A stretch of 64,000 nucleotides of DNA from contig JAMHWF010000087.1 in the NCBI GenBank assembly GCA_035911095.1, positions 134,367-198,366 on the forward strand. The letters are read 5' to 3'. The stretch is from JAMHWF01 sp035911095 (GTDB taxonomy: Bacteria > Pseudomonadota > Gammaproteobacteria > Burkholderiales > Burkholderiaceae_C). Below, piece by piece: positions 7,482 to 16,569 of the stretch. Each line of letters opens with the position of its first letter. Within the stretch, counting starts at the first letter, position 1. The translations under genes and the position numbers were made by a program. Below the pieces are notes generated by a model that did not search any database, was not told the origin of the DNA, and saw nothing but the letters and a program-made list of their open reading frames with translations.

Positions 7482-9730
7482 CGCCGCCTCGCCAAGCGCA
7501 TCTGGGGCGTCACGGCTTCCTCGACCGGGTCACCGCCGCTGCGCTCGACCGCGCGTCCGATCCACGGCGCCTTGCGTGCCATCACGGTCTGCTCGACCCA
7601 GTCCTCGACCTCCTGCGGCGGACGCGGGCGCGAGAACAGGAAGCCCTGCATCTGCGTGCAGCCGAGCCGGTGCAGCACGTCCATCTGGGCCAGCGTCTCG
7701 ACGCCCTCGGCGATCACGCGGTGGCCCAGCGCCTTGGCGAGCGCGATGATCGCGTCGACGACGACGCGGCTCTCGGACTTCTGCCCGAGGTCGCGCACGA
7801 AGCCGCGGTCGATCTTCACCTCGCTGATCGGCAGCGTCGTCAGGTAGGCGAGCGACGAGTAGCCGGTGCCGAAGTCGTCGATCGAGATCTCGACGCCGAT
7901 CTCGTTGAGCCGGCCGAGCGTCGGCATCACGCTCTGCAGTTCCTTCATCAGGCCGGTCTCGGTGATCTCGAGCTTGATGCTGTTGTGCGGCACGCCCGAC
8001 GCGGTCGCCGCGTGATGGACATGCTCGACCAGGTCGCTGCGCTCGAAGAGCCGCGTCGGCATGTTGACCGCGATCGAGTCGGAGAAGCCGAACGACTGCT
8101 TCCAGAGGCGTGCCTGGCGCGCCGCCTCGCGCAGTGCCCAGATGCTGATCGGCACGATCAGCCCCGACTCCTCGGCCAGCGGGATGAAGTCGCCGGGCGC
8201 CACCAGCTGCTCGCCGCGGCGCCAGCGCATCAGCGCCTCGACGCCGACCATGCGGCCGGACCGCACGTCGACCTTCGGCTGGTAGTGCAGCACGAGCTCG
8301 CCGCGCTCCTCGGCCTTGTGCAGCGCGCTCTCGAGCTCCAACCGCTGCCGGCCCGGGCCGGCGAGCTGCGGCGCATAGACGGCGACCGCGTTGCGGCCCT
8401 GCGCCTTCACTGCGTACATCGCGACGTCGGAATTGCGCAGCAGGTCGGGCACCGAGTCGCCGTCGCGCGGGTACATCGCGATGCCGACGCTGGCGGTGAC
8501 GAAGCACTCCTCGCCCGAGACGAGGATCGGCGTTTGCATCACCTCGACGATGCGTTGGGCGATGCGCTCGGCGTCGCGCTCGTCGGCCACCTCGGGCAGC
8601 AGCGCGACGAACTCGTCACCGCCAAGGCGGCCGACCGCCTCGAGGTTGCGGTGCTGGCGCCCGCCGACGGCCTCGACCGTGCCTTCGATCTCCTGGTCGG
8701 TGTGGCGCACGCAGCTGCGCAGGCGGCGCGCGACCTCCACCAGCAACTCGTCGCCGGCCGCATGGCCGAGGGTGTCGTTCACGTTCTTGAAGCGGTCGAG
8801 GTCGATCAGCAGCAGCGCCGCCTGGTGGCCCAGGCGCCGCGCCGCCTCGAGCGCGCGGTCGATGCGCGAGATCAGCTGGCGTCGGTTCGGCAGCCCGGTC
8901 AGGGTGTCGAAGTTGGCGAGCCGCAGGATCTCGTCCTCGTTCTCGCGCCGGTCGGTCACGTCCTGCACGATGCCGGTGTAGCCGACCAGCGAGCCGTGCT
9001 CGTTGAACTCCGGCTCGGCCTCGACATGCACGATGCGCCGCCCGCCGCCGCCGTGGATCGCGACGTCGGTCTTCAGCACCCGCCCGTTGTCGACCACGTC
9101 GCGCAGGCGCTGCAGGAAGACCTTGCGCTCGTCGCGCGACTGGATGCGGCGCGCCAGATCGGACAGCGTGACGCTGTCGCCAGCCGCGCGGCCGAACACC
9201 CGCAGCCCCTCGACCGAGACGACGAGGCCGCCGCCGGTGAGCCGCCAGTCGAAGCTGCCCATGCGCGCCAGGTCCTGCGCACGCGCGAGCTTGGCCTTCG
9301 AGCGTTCGAGCTCATGCAGCGTATGGGCACTGCGCAGCAGGTAGCGCAGGCGGCCGGCGAGCAGGCTCCACTGGTTCGACTTGACGAAGAAGTCGGTGGC
9401 GCCGGCCTCGTAGGCACGGGTGATCGAGGCGTCGTCGTCCAGACCGGTGAGCATCAGCACCGGCAGCGACTTGAAGCCGTGCTCCCCGCGCACCTTGCGG
9501 CAGGTCTCGAAGCCGTCGAGGCCGGGCATCATCGCGTCGAGCACCAGCACGTCGGGCACCATGCCGCCGAGCTTGGCGATCGCGTCCTCGCCGCTCGTCG
9601 ACTCGGTGATCGAAAAGCCCTGCTCGCGCAGCGCGATCGAGGTCAGCAGCAGGTTCACCTCGTCGTCGTCGACGAGCAGGATCACCGGCTTCCCCTCGTC
9701 CGGGGACTCGTTCGACACTGGGGCCGTCAT
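7478..9730 (-). CDS. response regulator with PAS, GGDEF and EAL domains
   Basis: 750 residues from the ATG that overlaps the Hpt stop; a start 7 codons upstream is possible but lies within the Hpt gene. Domains: REC (about 15-135; VILLVDDDEVN, phospho-acceptor Asp65 in VLVLDAMMPG, Lys in DFFVKSN); PAS with PAC (about 160-275); GGDEF (about 280-460; FDTLTGLPNRRQL, RLGGDEF); EAL (about 480-735; VGVEALMRWRRG, IDDFGTGYSSLAYLTTLPI). Both c-di-GMP motifs are intact, so synthesis and breakdown are both possible. Unusually, about 24 residues separate the RHTD putative I-site from GGDEF instead of five. Phosphotransfer from the Hpt partner probably controls it. Confidence 0.93.
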   Translation of the reverse strand: MTAPVSNESPDEGKPVILLVDDDEVNLLLTSIALREQGFSITESTSGEDAIAKLGGMVPDVLVLDAMMPGLDGFETCRKVRGEHGFKSLPVLMLTGLDDDASITRAYEAGATDFFVKSNQWSLLAGRLRYLLRSAHTLHELERSKAKLARAQDLARMGSFDWRLTGGGLVVSVEGLRVFGRAAGDSVTLSDLARRIQSRDERKVFLQRLRDVVDNGRVLKTDVAIHGGGGRRIVHVEAEPEFNEHGSLVGYTGIVQDVTDRRENEDEILRLANFDTLTGLPNRRQLISRIDRALEAARRLGHQAALLLIDLDRFKNVNDTLGHAAGDELLVEVARRLRSCVRHTDQEIEGTVEAVGGRQHRNLEAVGRLGGDEFVALLPEVADERDAERIAQRIVEVMQTPILVSGEECFVTASVGIAMYPRDGDSVPDLLRNSDVAMYAVKAQGRNAVAVYAPQLAGPGRQRLELESALHKAEERGELVLHYQPKVDVRSGRMVGVEALMRWRRGEQLVAPGDFIPLAEESGLIVPISIWALREAARQARLWKQSFGFSDSIAVNMPTRLFERSDLVEHVHHAATASGVPHNSIKLEITETGLMKELQSVMPTLGRLNEIGVEISIDDFGTGYSSLAYLTTLPISEVKIDRGFVRDLGQKSESRVVVDAIIALAKALGHRVIAEGVETLAQMDVLHRLGCTQMQGFLFSRPRPPQEVEDWVEQTVMARKAPWIGRAVERSGGDPVEEAVTPQMRLARRR

Positions 9731-10113
9731 GAGGAACCGTTGCGCTGGCACTTCAGGTGGTCGGTCACCCGCCGGGCCTCTCCGACCAGCGCGTCCAGGC
9801 GTTCGGCCAGTCCTTCATGCGAGTTGCTCTTGACCATGTCCTCGATCCGCTCGCAATGGCCCGTCAGGCGCAGCGCGCCGATGTTGGCCGAGGAGGACTT
9901 GAGAGTATGCGCGACGTAGTGGACGCCGCCCATGTCACCCGCCGACCGCGCCTCCCCGAGCTTGGCGAGCAATCGGTCGGCCGAGGTCTCGAAGGCCGCG
10001 AAGACGCGCTCGAGCAGGCGCGCGGCGCCGCTCGGGTCGAGTTCGCGCAGGCGCGCCAAAGCCTGCTCGTCGAGCACGGGCTCCTCCCCCTGCGACCCAT
10101 CAGGCCTGGACAT
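9727..10113 (-). CDS. histidine phosphotransfer (Hpt) domain protein
   Basis: 128 residues from the ATG opening MSRPDGSQGEEP; the longer upstream frame is Gly/Pro/Arg noise. It is a four-helix Hpt module with the phospho-accepting His in AHTLKSSSANIGA and helices LARLRELDPSGAARLLERV before it. Hpt proteins shuttle phosphate between receiver domains. Its stop overlaps the start of the REC-PAS-GGDEF-EAL gene (TCAT/ATGA), so that receiver is the likely partner. The kinase encoded divergently at 10339 lacks its own receiver. Confidence 0.9.
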   Translation of the reverse strand: MSRPDGSQGEEPVLDEQALARLRELDPSGAARLLERVFAAFETSADRLLAKLGEARSAGDMGGVHYVAHTLKSSSANIGALRLTGHCERIEDMVKSNSHEGLAERLDALVGEARRVTDHLKCQRNGSS

Positions 10114-10324
10114 GGGGGCATTGTGCCGTCGCCCGCAGGCCCTCGGCGCGGAGGAATCAGGCACTAATCCATGCCGCCGAGGCAAGCCGCGGCCTCCGGG
10201 CGGCCCCGGGCAGGCACCCAGGGCCTGCAAGTGCCCGCACTTAGTGCGACCTACTTGGCGCGACCGGCCCCCGAGCGCCCTGCCGACGCAGGCCGGAATC
10301 GGGGTCTGCGCGGGTGCCGCTCCT

Positions 10325-10330
10325 TAGAAT
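10325..10330 (+). promoter_or_regulatory. -10-like hexamer TAGAAT before the sensor kinase
   Basis: TAGAAT followed by CGCCGCCC and then the ATG at 10339. The 8-nt gap leaves no room for a ribosome-binding site, predicting a leaderless or nearly leaderless transcript. Confidence 0.5.
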
Positions 10331-10338
10331 CGCCGCCC

Positions 10339-12264
10339 ATGAAACGCATGAGCGGAAGCCCGCGCCAGCGGTTCTTCGCCCTGCTCGTCGCGATCGCCGC
10401 CTCGGCACTGCTGATCGGGGTCTCGGCCTGGCTGGCCGGGATCGCTGCCGATCACCGCCCCTCCGGCACTCCCGCCGCCACCTGGCGCAGCGCCTTGCTG
10501 ATGATCGTGATCATCGCGACCAGCCTGGTCACGGCCGGCCTGGCAGCGGCGCTCGGCGCGCTGTGGATGAGGCAGCGGCTCGAGGCAGCGCTGCGCGAGG
10601 CGCGAGGCGAGGGACAGGCACTTGCGGCGCTCATCGAGGCCTGGCACTGGCGCAGCGATCCCGAGCACCGGCTGCTGAGCTTCGTCGCGCCGCAGGGGTC
10701 GCAGGGCGCGGACGAGGCGGCCATCGCACCCACCGCGGGCGACACCCTGTGGGCCGGTCATGCCGCCCAGGCGGAAGCGGCCCCGGTGCTGCGCGCGGCC
10801 TTCGAAAGCCAGCGGCCCTTCGATGCGCTGCGCGTCGAGCACCGCGCCGCCGACGGCGCCGTGCACGCCTGGACGCTGCGAGGCCAGCCCCGCTTCGATG
10901 CCGAAGGCCGCTTTGCCGGCTACCTGGGAACGGCCAGCCTCGGCCTGCAGGAAGGCGCGGGGCAGCCCTCCCCCACGGCAGCGCTGGCGGCCGGTGCCGC
11001 GGCCTTCCGCGCCTCGCGCCCCGGCGGCTTCACAGAGGCGCCTCAGCCCGCGGCGCGGGCGCCGGCTTCAGGCGACGGCAATGGGCCCGGCAGTGGTGCC
11101 TCCCCATCCGCCCCTGCCACGCCCGCCCAGGCCGTCGGCGGGCGCGGCAACGCGCGCGACGGCGGCGCGGCGCAGCCGGCCGACCCCGGCGCCGACGTCG
11201 TGCTGTCCCCGGCCCCAGCTCCGGCCCCGACCTGGCTGCCGGCGCTGGCCCAGATGCTCGACCAGCTGCCCGCCGCCGCCTTCGCCGGCCTTGGCCAGGG
11301 CGCCGACTGGCAGCTGTCCTATGCCAACACGATCGCTCTCGAGCTGCTCGGCACGCCGGTCGGCGACCCGCCGCCGCTCAGCTGGCCCGAGCTGATCGAC
11401 CGCCTGCCGACGACGGTGCAGACCGCCGTGCGCGGCCTGGTCGCCACGCAGAGCTCGAGCGAGCTGCAGATGACCGAGACCCAGGGCTGGACGCTCGGCC
11501 TGCAGTCGGTGGACGCCACGCCAGGCGTGCCACCGGTGCAGTGGCTGACGATGGCGGCCCCGGCCCAGGCCGCCGGCGGCCATTTCGACCCCGGTCTCAG
11601 CGACCAGGAGGCCTTCTCGTACACCGTCTCGCACGACCTGCGGGCGCCGATCCGCGTCGTCGAAGGTTTCACGCGCATCGTCAAGGAAGACTACGGCCGG
11701 GTGCTCGACCGCATCGGCGTCGACCATCTCGACCGGGTGCTCGGCGCGGCGGCGCGCATGAACAACATGATCGACGCGCTGCTCGACCTGTCGCGCCTGT
11801 CGACGCAGCCGCTGACGCGCCAGCCGGTGAACCTCTCGCAGCTCGCCGGCTACGTGCTCGACGAGCTCCGCCGCAGCGCCCCCGAGCGCCATGTCGAGGT
11901 GGTGGTGCAGCCGGGCATGCATGCCACCGGCGACCCGACGCTGCTGCGCATGGTGATCGAGAACCTGCTCGGCAACGCCTGGAAGTACAGCCAGCGCGCG
12001 CCCCAGGCGCGCATCGAGTTCGACCAGGGCGGCACCGACGACCGCCCCGTGTACTGCGTGCGCGACAACGGCGCCGGCTTCGACATGCGCTTCGCCGACC
12101 GGCTGTTCGGCATCTTCCAGCGCCTGCACAGCCCGAGCGACTTCGCCGGCACCGGCATCGGGCTGGCGTCGGTGCGGCGCATCCTGCGCCGCCACGGCGG
12201 CGAGATCTGGGCCGAGGGCGAAGTCGGCAAGGGCGCGCGCTTCTTCTTCACGCTGCGCAAATAG
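10339..12264 (+). CDS. membrane sensor histidine kinase
   Basis: 641 residues. Two hydrophobic helices (about 10-36 and 50-75) anchor the N terminus. A PAS-like segment follows (about 95-205), then a long Pro/Ala/Gly-rich linker (about 210-300) and a second, degenerate PAS-like region. The kinase core has the H-box SYTVSHDLRAPIRVVEGF, N-box ENLLGNAWKYS, G1 DNGAGFDMRF and G2 GTGIGLASVRRI, the arrangement seen in phytochrome-like kinases. There is no receiver domain. It is transcribed away from the Hpt/GGDEF-EAL/GGDEF operon and is the obvious candidate input for that phosphorelay (inference). Starting at 10339 rather than upstream is supported by the hydrophobic N terminus. Confidence 0.9.
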   Translation: MKRMSGSPRQRFFALLVAIAASALLIGVSAWLAGIAADHRPSGTPAATWRSALLMIVIIATSLVTAGLAAALGALWMRQRLEAALREARGEGQALAALIEAWHWRSDPEHRLLSFVAPQGSQGADEAAIAPTAGDTLWAGHAAQAEAAPVLRAAFESQRPFDALRVEHRAADGAVHAWTLRGQPRFDAEGRFAGYLGTASLGLQEGAGQPSPTAALAAGAAAFRASRPGGFTEAPQPAARAPASGDGNGPGSGASPSAPATPAQAVGGRGNARDGGAAQPADPGADVVLSPAPAPAPTWLPALAQMLDQLPAAAFAGLGQGADWQLSYANTIALELLGTPVGDPPPLSWPELIDRLPTTVQTAVRGLVATQSSSELQMTETQGWTLGLQSVDATPGVPPVQWLTMAAPAQAAGGHFDPGLSDQEAFSYTVSHDLRAPIRVVEGFTRIVKEDYGRVLDRIGVDHLDRVLGAAARMNNMIDALLDLSRLSTQPLTRQPVNLSQLAGYVLDELRRSAPERHVEVVVQPGMHATGDPTLLRMVIENLLGNAWKYSQRAPQARIEFDQGGTDDRPVYCVRDNGAGFDMRFADRLFGIFQRLHSPSDFAGTGIGLASVRRILRRHGGEIWAEGEVGKGARFFFTLRK

Positions 12265-12284
12265 GCCCTGCCGGCGCGCAGGGC
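12265..12284. terminator. hairpin between convergent kinase and nitroreductase genes
   Basis: GCCCTGC pairs with GCAGGGC across a 6-nt loop directly after the kinase stop. No T-run follows, so intrinsic termination is only likely. Confidence 0.45.
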
Positions 12285-12294
12285 GTCTGCCGGA

Positions 12295-12894
12295 TCAGGC
12301 CGTCGTCGAAGGCGGCTGCCACAGGCGCAGCACCTCGTCGGCCCCCGCCTTCGGCTGCTTCTCGCCCGGCGGGCGCAGCGGGGTGCCGAGCGCGATCCAG
12401 CCGACCAGGGTCTCGCCGGGCGCGCAAAACGCGGCCGCCAGGCGTGGCGAGCGCGCCTTCGCACCCGAGAGCATCTTGCCGGCGTAGCCGAGCAGGTGGG
12501 CCGCGTTGAGGAAGTTGGCGATCGCGCCGCCGACCGCCGCCCACTGCTCGTGCGCCGGCACCTGCGGATGGCCGAGGTCGATACGCGCCAGCACCGCGAC
12601 CGTCACCGGGGCGTTCACCGCACGTTCACGGTCGATCTCGGCCGCCGCCTCGTCCTTGCCGGCGTCGCGCGCCGCCTCGGCGAACAGGCTGCCCAGGGCC
12701 TCGCGCGCCGGGCCGAGCACTGCCGCGAAGCGGAAGGGCACCAGCCGCGCATGGTCCGGCGCGCGCAGCGCGGCCTCGGTCATCCTGCGCAGCGCCGCGG
12801 CGTCGGGTCCGGGCTCGCCAAGCTGCCGAACGCCGAGCGAGTGGCGCCCGAGCAGCCGCGCCAGGGCGTCTTCCGCGGGCGCGGGCAGGGTCAT
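12295..12894 (-). CDS. nitroreductase family protein
   Basis: 199 residues starting MTLPAPAEDALARLL; the longer upstream frame overlaps apbC and is rejected. Family features include the N-terminal RHSLGVRQLGEPGPD segment (the usual R-S-x-R-x-F region), APDHARLVPFRFAAV, and a C-terminal AAVGGAIANFLNAAHLLGYAG with VGWIALGTP. It most resembles the short YdjA-type FMN oxidoreductases, which use NAD(P)H. The substrate is unknown. It sits 31 bp downstream of apbC on the same strand. Confidence 0.85.
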   Translation of the reverse strand: MTLPAPAEDALARLLGRHSLGVRQLGEPGPDAAALRRMTEAALRAPDHARLVPFRFAAVLGPAREALGSLFAEAARDAGKDEAAAEIDRERAVNAPVTVAVLARIDLGHPQVPAHEQWAAVGGAIANFLNAAHLLGYAGKMLSGAKARSPRLAAAFCAPGETLVGWIALGTPLRPPGEKQPKAGADEVLRLWQPPSTTA

Positions 12895-12925
12895 GGCCGG
12901 GTCGAGCGCCGCGCGCCGTGTTCGT

Positions 12926-14023
12926 TCAGGTCGTCTTCGAGACCGTGATCGTCGGGAACTTCGTCGAGTAGTCCTTCGCCTGCTCGGCGATCTTGGCCGC
13001 GATGCGGCGCGCCATCGCCTTGTAGAGCCCGGCGATCTCGCCCTCGGGCTCGGCAACGACGCTCGGGCGGCCGGAATCGGCCTGCTCCCGGATCGACAGC
13101 GCCAGCGGCAGCGCACCGAGGTAGTCGACGCCGTACTCCGCGGCCATGCGCTTGCCGCCTTCGGCACCGAACACATGCTCGACGTGGCCGCAGTTGGAGC
13201 ACACGTGGACCGCCATGTTCTCGACCACGCCGAGGATCGGCACGTGGACCTTCTCGAACATCTTCAGGCCCTTCTTCGCGTCGAGCAGCGCGATGTCCTG
13301 CGGCGTCGTGACGATGACGGCGCCGGTCAGCGGCACGCGCTGGCTGAGCGTCAGCGCGATGTCGCCGGTGCCCGGCGGCATGTCGACGATCAGGTAGTCG
13401 AGGTCGCGCCAGTCCGTCTGGCGCAGCAGCTGGTCGAGCGCCTGGGTGGCCATCGGCCCGCGCCAGATCATGGCCTGGTCGGGCTCGACCAGGAAACCGA
13501 TCGACATCACCTGCACGCCGTGGTTGACCAGCGGCTGCATCGTCTTGCCGTCGAGGCTCTCCGGCTTGTCGGTCACGCCCATCATCGTCGGCTGGCTCGG
13601 GCCGTAGATGTCGGCGTCGAGCAGGCCGACCGCCGCGCCCTCGGCGACCAGCGCCAGCGCGAGGTTGACCGCGGTGGTGCTCTTGCCGACGCCGCCCTTG
13701 CCCGAGGCCACCGCGACCACGTTCTTCACGCCCGGCAGCAGCTGCACGCCACGCTGTACCTGGTGGGCGATGACGCGGCTGCGGGCCTGCACGCGCACCT
13801 CGCCGACGCCGGGCACAGCGGCCGCCGCGGCCTGCGCGGCTTGCTGCAGCGCGGGCAGCAGCGAGCGCGCCGGATAGCCGAGCTCGACCTCGAAGGAGAC
13901 GTCCGCGCCGGTGATGCGCAGCTGCTTCACCTGCCGGGCGGAGACGATGTCGCGCCCGGTCGCCGGGTCGACCACGGTCTTCAGGGCCTCGAGCAGCCGG
14001 GCTTCGGTGACGGATTCGGTCAT
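12926..14023 (-). CDS. apbC: iron-sulfur cluster carrier ATPase ApbC/Mrp
   Basis: 365 residues from MTESVTEARLL; 14 upstream codons are in frame but non-conserved. An N-terminal MIP18/DUF59 domain (about 5-80; TVVDPATGRDIV) is followed by a ParA/MinD-type P-loop ATPase with deviant Walker A SGKGGVGKST, DADIYGPSQP, and YLIVDMPPGTGD. The C-terminal CSNCGHVEHVFG carries the CxxC that binds a 4Fe-4S cluster at the dimer interface. The protein assembles and delivers Fe-S clusters to cytosolic targets. Confidence 0.94.
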   Translation of the reverse strand: MTESVTEARLLEALKTVVDPATGRDIVSARQVKQLRITGADVSFEVELGYPARSLLPALQQAAQAAAAAVPGVGEVRVQARSRVIAHQVQRGVQLLPGVKNVVAVASGKGGVGKSTTAVNLALALVAEGAAVGLLDADIYGPSQPTMMGVTDKPESLDGKTMQPLVNHGVQVMSIGFLVEPDQAMIWRGPMATQALDQLLRQTDWRDLDYLIVDMPPGTGDIALTLSQRVPLTGAVIVTTPQDIALLDAKKGLKMFEKVHVPILGVVENMAVHVCSNCGHVEHVFGAEGGKRMAAEYGVDYLGALPLALSIREQADSGRPSVVAEPEGEIAGLYKAMARRIAAKIAEQAKDYSTKFPTITVSKTT

Positions 14024-14179
14024 GGCCTGGGCGCGGCGGAGCGGCGATAGCTGTCGAAGGGGCAATCAGTCTAGCGAAGCACCCGAGCGCCGGCAGCGAT
14101 ACGGTCTCTGCCCGGCCGGCCGGCGCCCGCCACCACGGCGGGCCGGCGCGGACAGCCTGGGTGACGTATCGTGGCGTCG

Positions 14180-16420
14180 ATGCCGAGTCCGCCGAGCGCG
14201 GGCCTGTCGGGGCGCATCATGGCGGCCCGCCAGAATGACGGTCCGCGCGGCATGCCCGCAGGACACAGCGCCATATCCAGGATGACCCCCAACCCGACGG
14301 AACCCCAGCCTCCCGAGGACCGCTTCGACGGACCGGAAGGCGGTGTGCCGTTGCCGATGGGGCACCGGTTGCAGGAATACGTCATCGAAGGGCTGATCGG
14401 CGAGGGCGGCTTCAGCATCGTCTACCTCGCCCGCGACACCCGGCTGCAGCGCCAGGTCGCTCTGAAGGAGTACATCCCGGCCAGTCTGGCCCGGCGCCGC
14501 ACCGACCAGCTCGTCACCGCGCGCTCCGACCGCTACCGCGAGGTCTTCGACCGCGGCCTGCGCAGCTTCGTCAACGAGGCGCAGCTGCTCGCTTCCTTCG
14601 ACCACCCGGCGCTGGTGCGCGTCTACCGCTTCTGGGAAGAGAACGGCACCGCCTACATGGCGATGCCCTACGTGCGCGCGCCGACGCTGAAGAGCTGGCT
14701 CCAGGCCCACCCGCGCCAGGCCGACGAGCGCTGGCTGCGCCACCTGATCGGTTCGCTGATAGATGCGCTCGACCTGATGCACGCGGGCTATTGCTACCAC
14801 CGCGACATCGCGCCCGACAACATCCTGCTCGTCGACGACGGCGGCGCGCGCGGGCCGCGGCCGATGCTGCTCGACCTGGGCGCCGCCCGGCGCGTCGTCG
14901 GCGATCCGGCGCAGGCACTGACGGTGATCCTGAAGCCCGGCTATGCGCCGATCGAGCAGTACTCGCAGACCGGCGGCATGCGGCAGGGCCCGTGGACCGA
15001 CGTCTACGGCCTCTGTGCCGTGGTCTACGCGGCGATCACCGGCACCGCGCCGATCCCGGCGGTGAGCCGCGTCATGCACGACGCGCTGCCGCCAGCGGCG
15101 CAGGCCGGCGCCGGGCGCTTCTCGCGCCGCTTCCTGGAGGCGGTCGACGTCGGCCTCGCGCTGCGCCCCGAGCAGCGCCCGCAGTCGATGGGCGAGTTCA
15201 AGGCGCTGCTCGGCGACGAGGACGATGCCGCCTACGCCGGCACGCTGCCGGCCTGGTCGATCCCGCGAGACGAGGCGCCGCCGACCGTGGTGCTCGACCC
15301 GAGGTCGCCGCCCGCCTGGCACGACCCGCCGGCGGCGCCGCACCCGGCGCCGATCCCGTTCGAGAAGGCGGTCGACGAGCGCGTGCTGCCCCCCGGCGCC
15401 CGGCAGCCCCACGCCCCGGCACGCCCCGCCGCGCCGCAACGCCCGCCGCCGCCCCGGCCCAGCCCGCCGCCGCAGCGCCCGGCCGCGCCGCGCCGCGCGG
15501 CCGGCGACGAGGAGCGCTTCGGCGTGGTGCCGGCGCGCATGCTGAAGCCCGCGCTCTGGGTCGCCGGCGGGGTGCTGGTCGTCGGCCTCATCTTCGTCGC
15601 CGGGCGCAGCCTCGTCGACCGCGACCCGCTGTCGAGGGCCGCCCGCGACCTGAGCGGCCAGGGCCCGGGCGGGACGCGCGGCAGCGGCCCGGCCAACGGC
15701 ACCGGCACGGCGTCGACCGGGGCCACCCGCCCGGCGACCGCGGCGGCGCAGGGCCCGGGCCCCGCGTCGCCCGGCGCGGGCAGCCCGATCGCCGAGATGA
15801 GCGCCAACCCGGCGACGCTGCCGACGATCGACCCGGCGATGCCCACGGTGGCGGCGACCGCGCCGGTGGCCCCCGCGCCGCCGCCCAGTGCCCCGGCCGC
15901 GGTGCTGCGCGACGCGCTGCGCCTCGCGAACCCCGACCTGCTCGTCGTCGCCAGCCCCGAAAGGCCGTCGATCGTGATCGGCCGCGACCCGGTGCGCCTC
16001 CGCCTGCAGTCGGCGCAGACCGGCTACGTCTACCTGTACATGGCCGGCACCGACGGCCGCCTGTACCTGCTCTTCCCGAACCGCATCGAGAGCGACAACC
16101 GGATCGAGGCGGGCCAGGCGATCACGCTGCCGAAGGCGGGCTGGAACCTGGTCGCCGACGGCCCGCCCGGTCGCACCCACCTGCTGGCGCTGGTCACCGA
16201 GTCGCCGCGCGACATCAGCGGCATCCCGATGCGGACCGCGCGCGCGATCCCGGACGTCGAGCTGCGCACGGTCGAGCAGCTGTGGCGCCAGCGCGGCAGC
16301 AACCCGCTCGTCGGCGACGCGCGCTGCGAAAGCGCAGCCGCCTGCCGCGAGGGCTTCGGCGCAGCGCTGGTGCACATCGACGAAGTGGTCGGGCCGCCGC
16401 CACCGCCGCCGCGGCGCTGA
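14180..16420 (+). CDS. membrane Ser/Thr protein kinase with C-terminal DUF4384 domain
   Basis: About 746 residues; starts at 14180 or 14282 are both possible because the first 35 residues are not conserved. The PknB-like kinase domain has the glycine loop GEGGFSIVYLA, VALKEY, the catalytic loop YHRDIAPDNILL and a DLG (rather than DFG) metal motif in LLDLGAARRV. A Pro-rich juxtamembrane stretch precedes one membrane helix (ALWVAGGVLVVGLIFVAG), then a low-complexity linker and a DUF4384 domain (SAQTGYVYLYMAGTDGRLYL, LLFPNRIESDNRI) on the far side of the membrane. In other proteobacteria such kinases regulate secretion or envelope processes. No substrate gene is apparent nearby. Confidence 0.88.
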   Translation: MPSPPSAGLSGRIMAARQNDGPRGMPAGHSAISRMTPNPTEPQPPEDRFDGPEGGVPLPMGHRLQEYVIEGLIGEGGFSIVYLARDTRLQRQVALKEYIPASLARRRTDQLVTARSDRYREVFDRGLRSFVNEAQLLASFDHPALVRVYRFWEENGTAYMAMPYVRAPTLKSWLQAHPRQADERWLRHLIGSLIDALDLMHAGYCYHRDIAPDNILLVDDGGARGPRPMLLDLGAARRVVGDPAQALTVILKPGYAPIEQYSQTGGMRQGPWTDVYGLCAVVYAAITGTAPIPAVSRVMHDALPPAAQAGAGRFSRRFLEAVDVGLALRPEQRPQSMGEFKALLGDEDDAAYAGTLPAWSIPRDEAPPTVVLDPRSPPAWHDPPAAPHPAPIPFEKAVDERVLPPGARQPHAPARPAAPQRPPPPRPSPPPQRPAAPRRAAGDEERFGVVPARMLKPALWVAGGVLVVGLIFVAGRSLVDRDPLSRAARDLSGQGPGGTRGSGPANGTGTASTGATRPATAAAQGPGPASPGAGSPIAEMSANPATLPTIDPAMPTVAATAPVAPAPPPSAPAAVLRDALRLANPDLLVVASPERPSIVIGRDPVRLRLQSAQTGYVYLYMAGTDGRLYLLFPNRIESDNRIEAGQAITLPKAGWNLVADGPPGRTHLLALVTESPRDISGIPMRTARAIPDVELRTVEQLWRQRGSNPLVGDARCESAAACREGFGAALVHIDEVVGPPPPPPRR

Positions 16421-16569
16421 AGCGCCCGCCGGCGCACGCCACCGCGGGCAGCCCGTCTCCGGGCCGCGGCCGCCCGGGCGCCGCCGATCGAGCGGCGAAC
16501 AGCCGAACTGCCAGAATCGGCCCGCCTCCAACCCCCCTCTGCCCACCGCGCCCGACGGCGCCTCGACGC

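Noticed and set aside
5754..9919. Long plus-strand frames (697 and 749 aa) opposite the GGDEF/EAL genes
   Set aside because: They have no domain motif and mirror the codon bias of the opposite strand.
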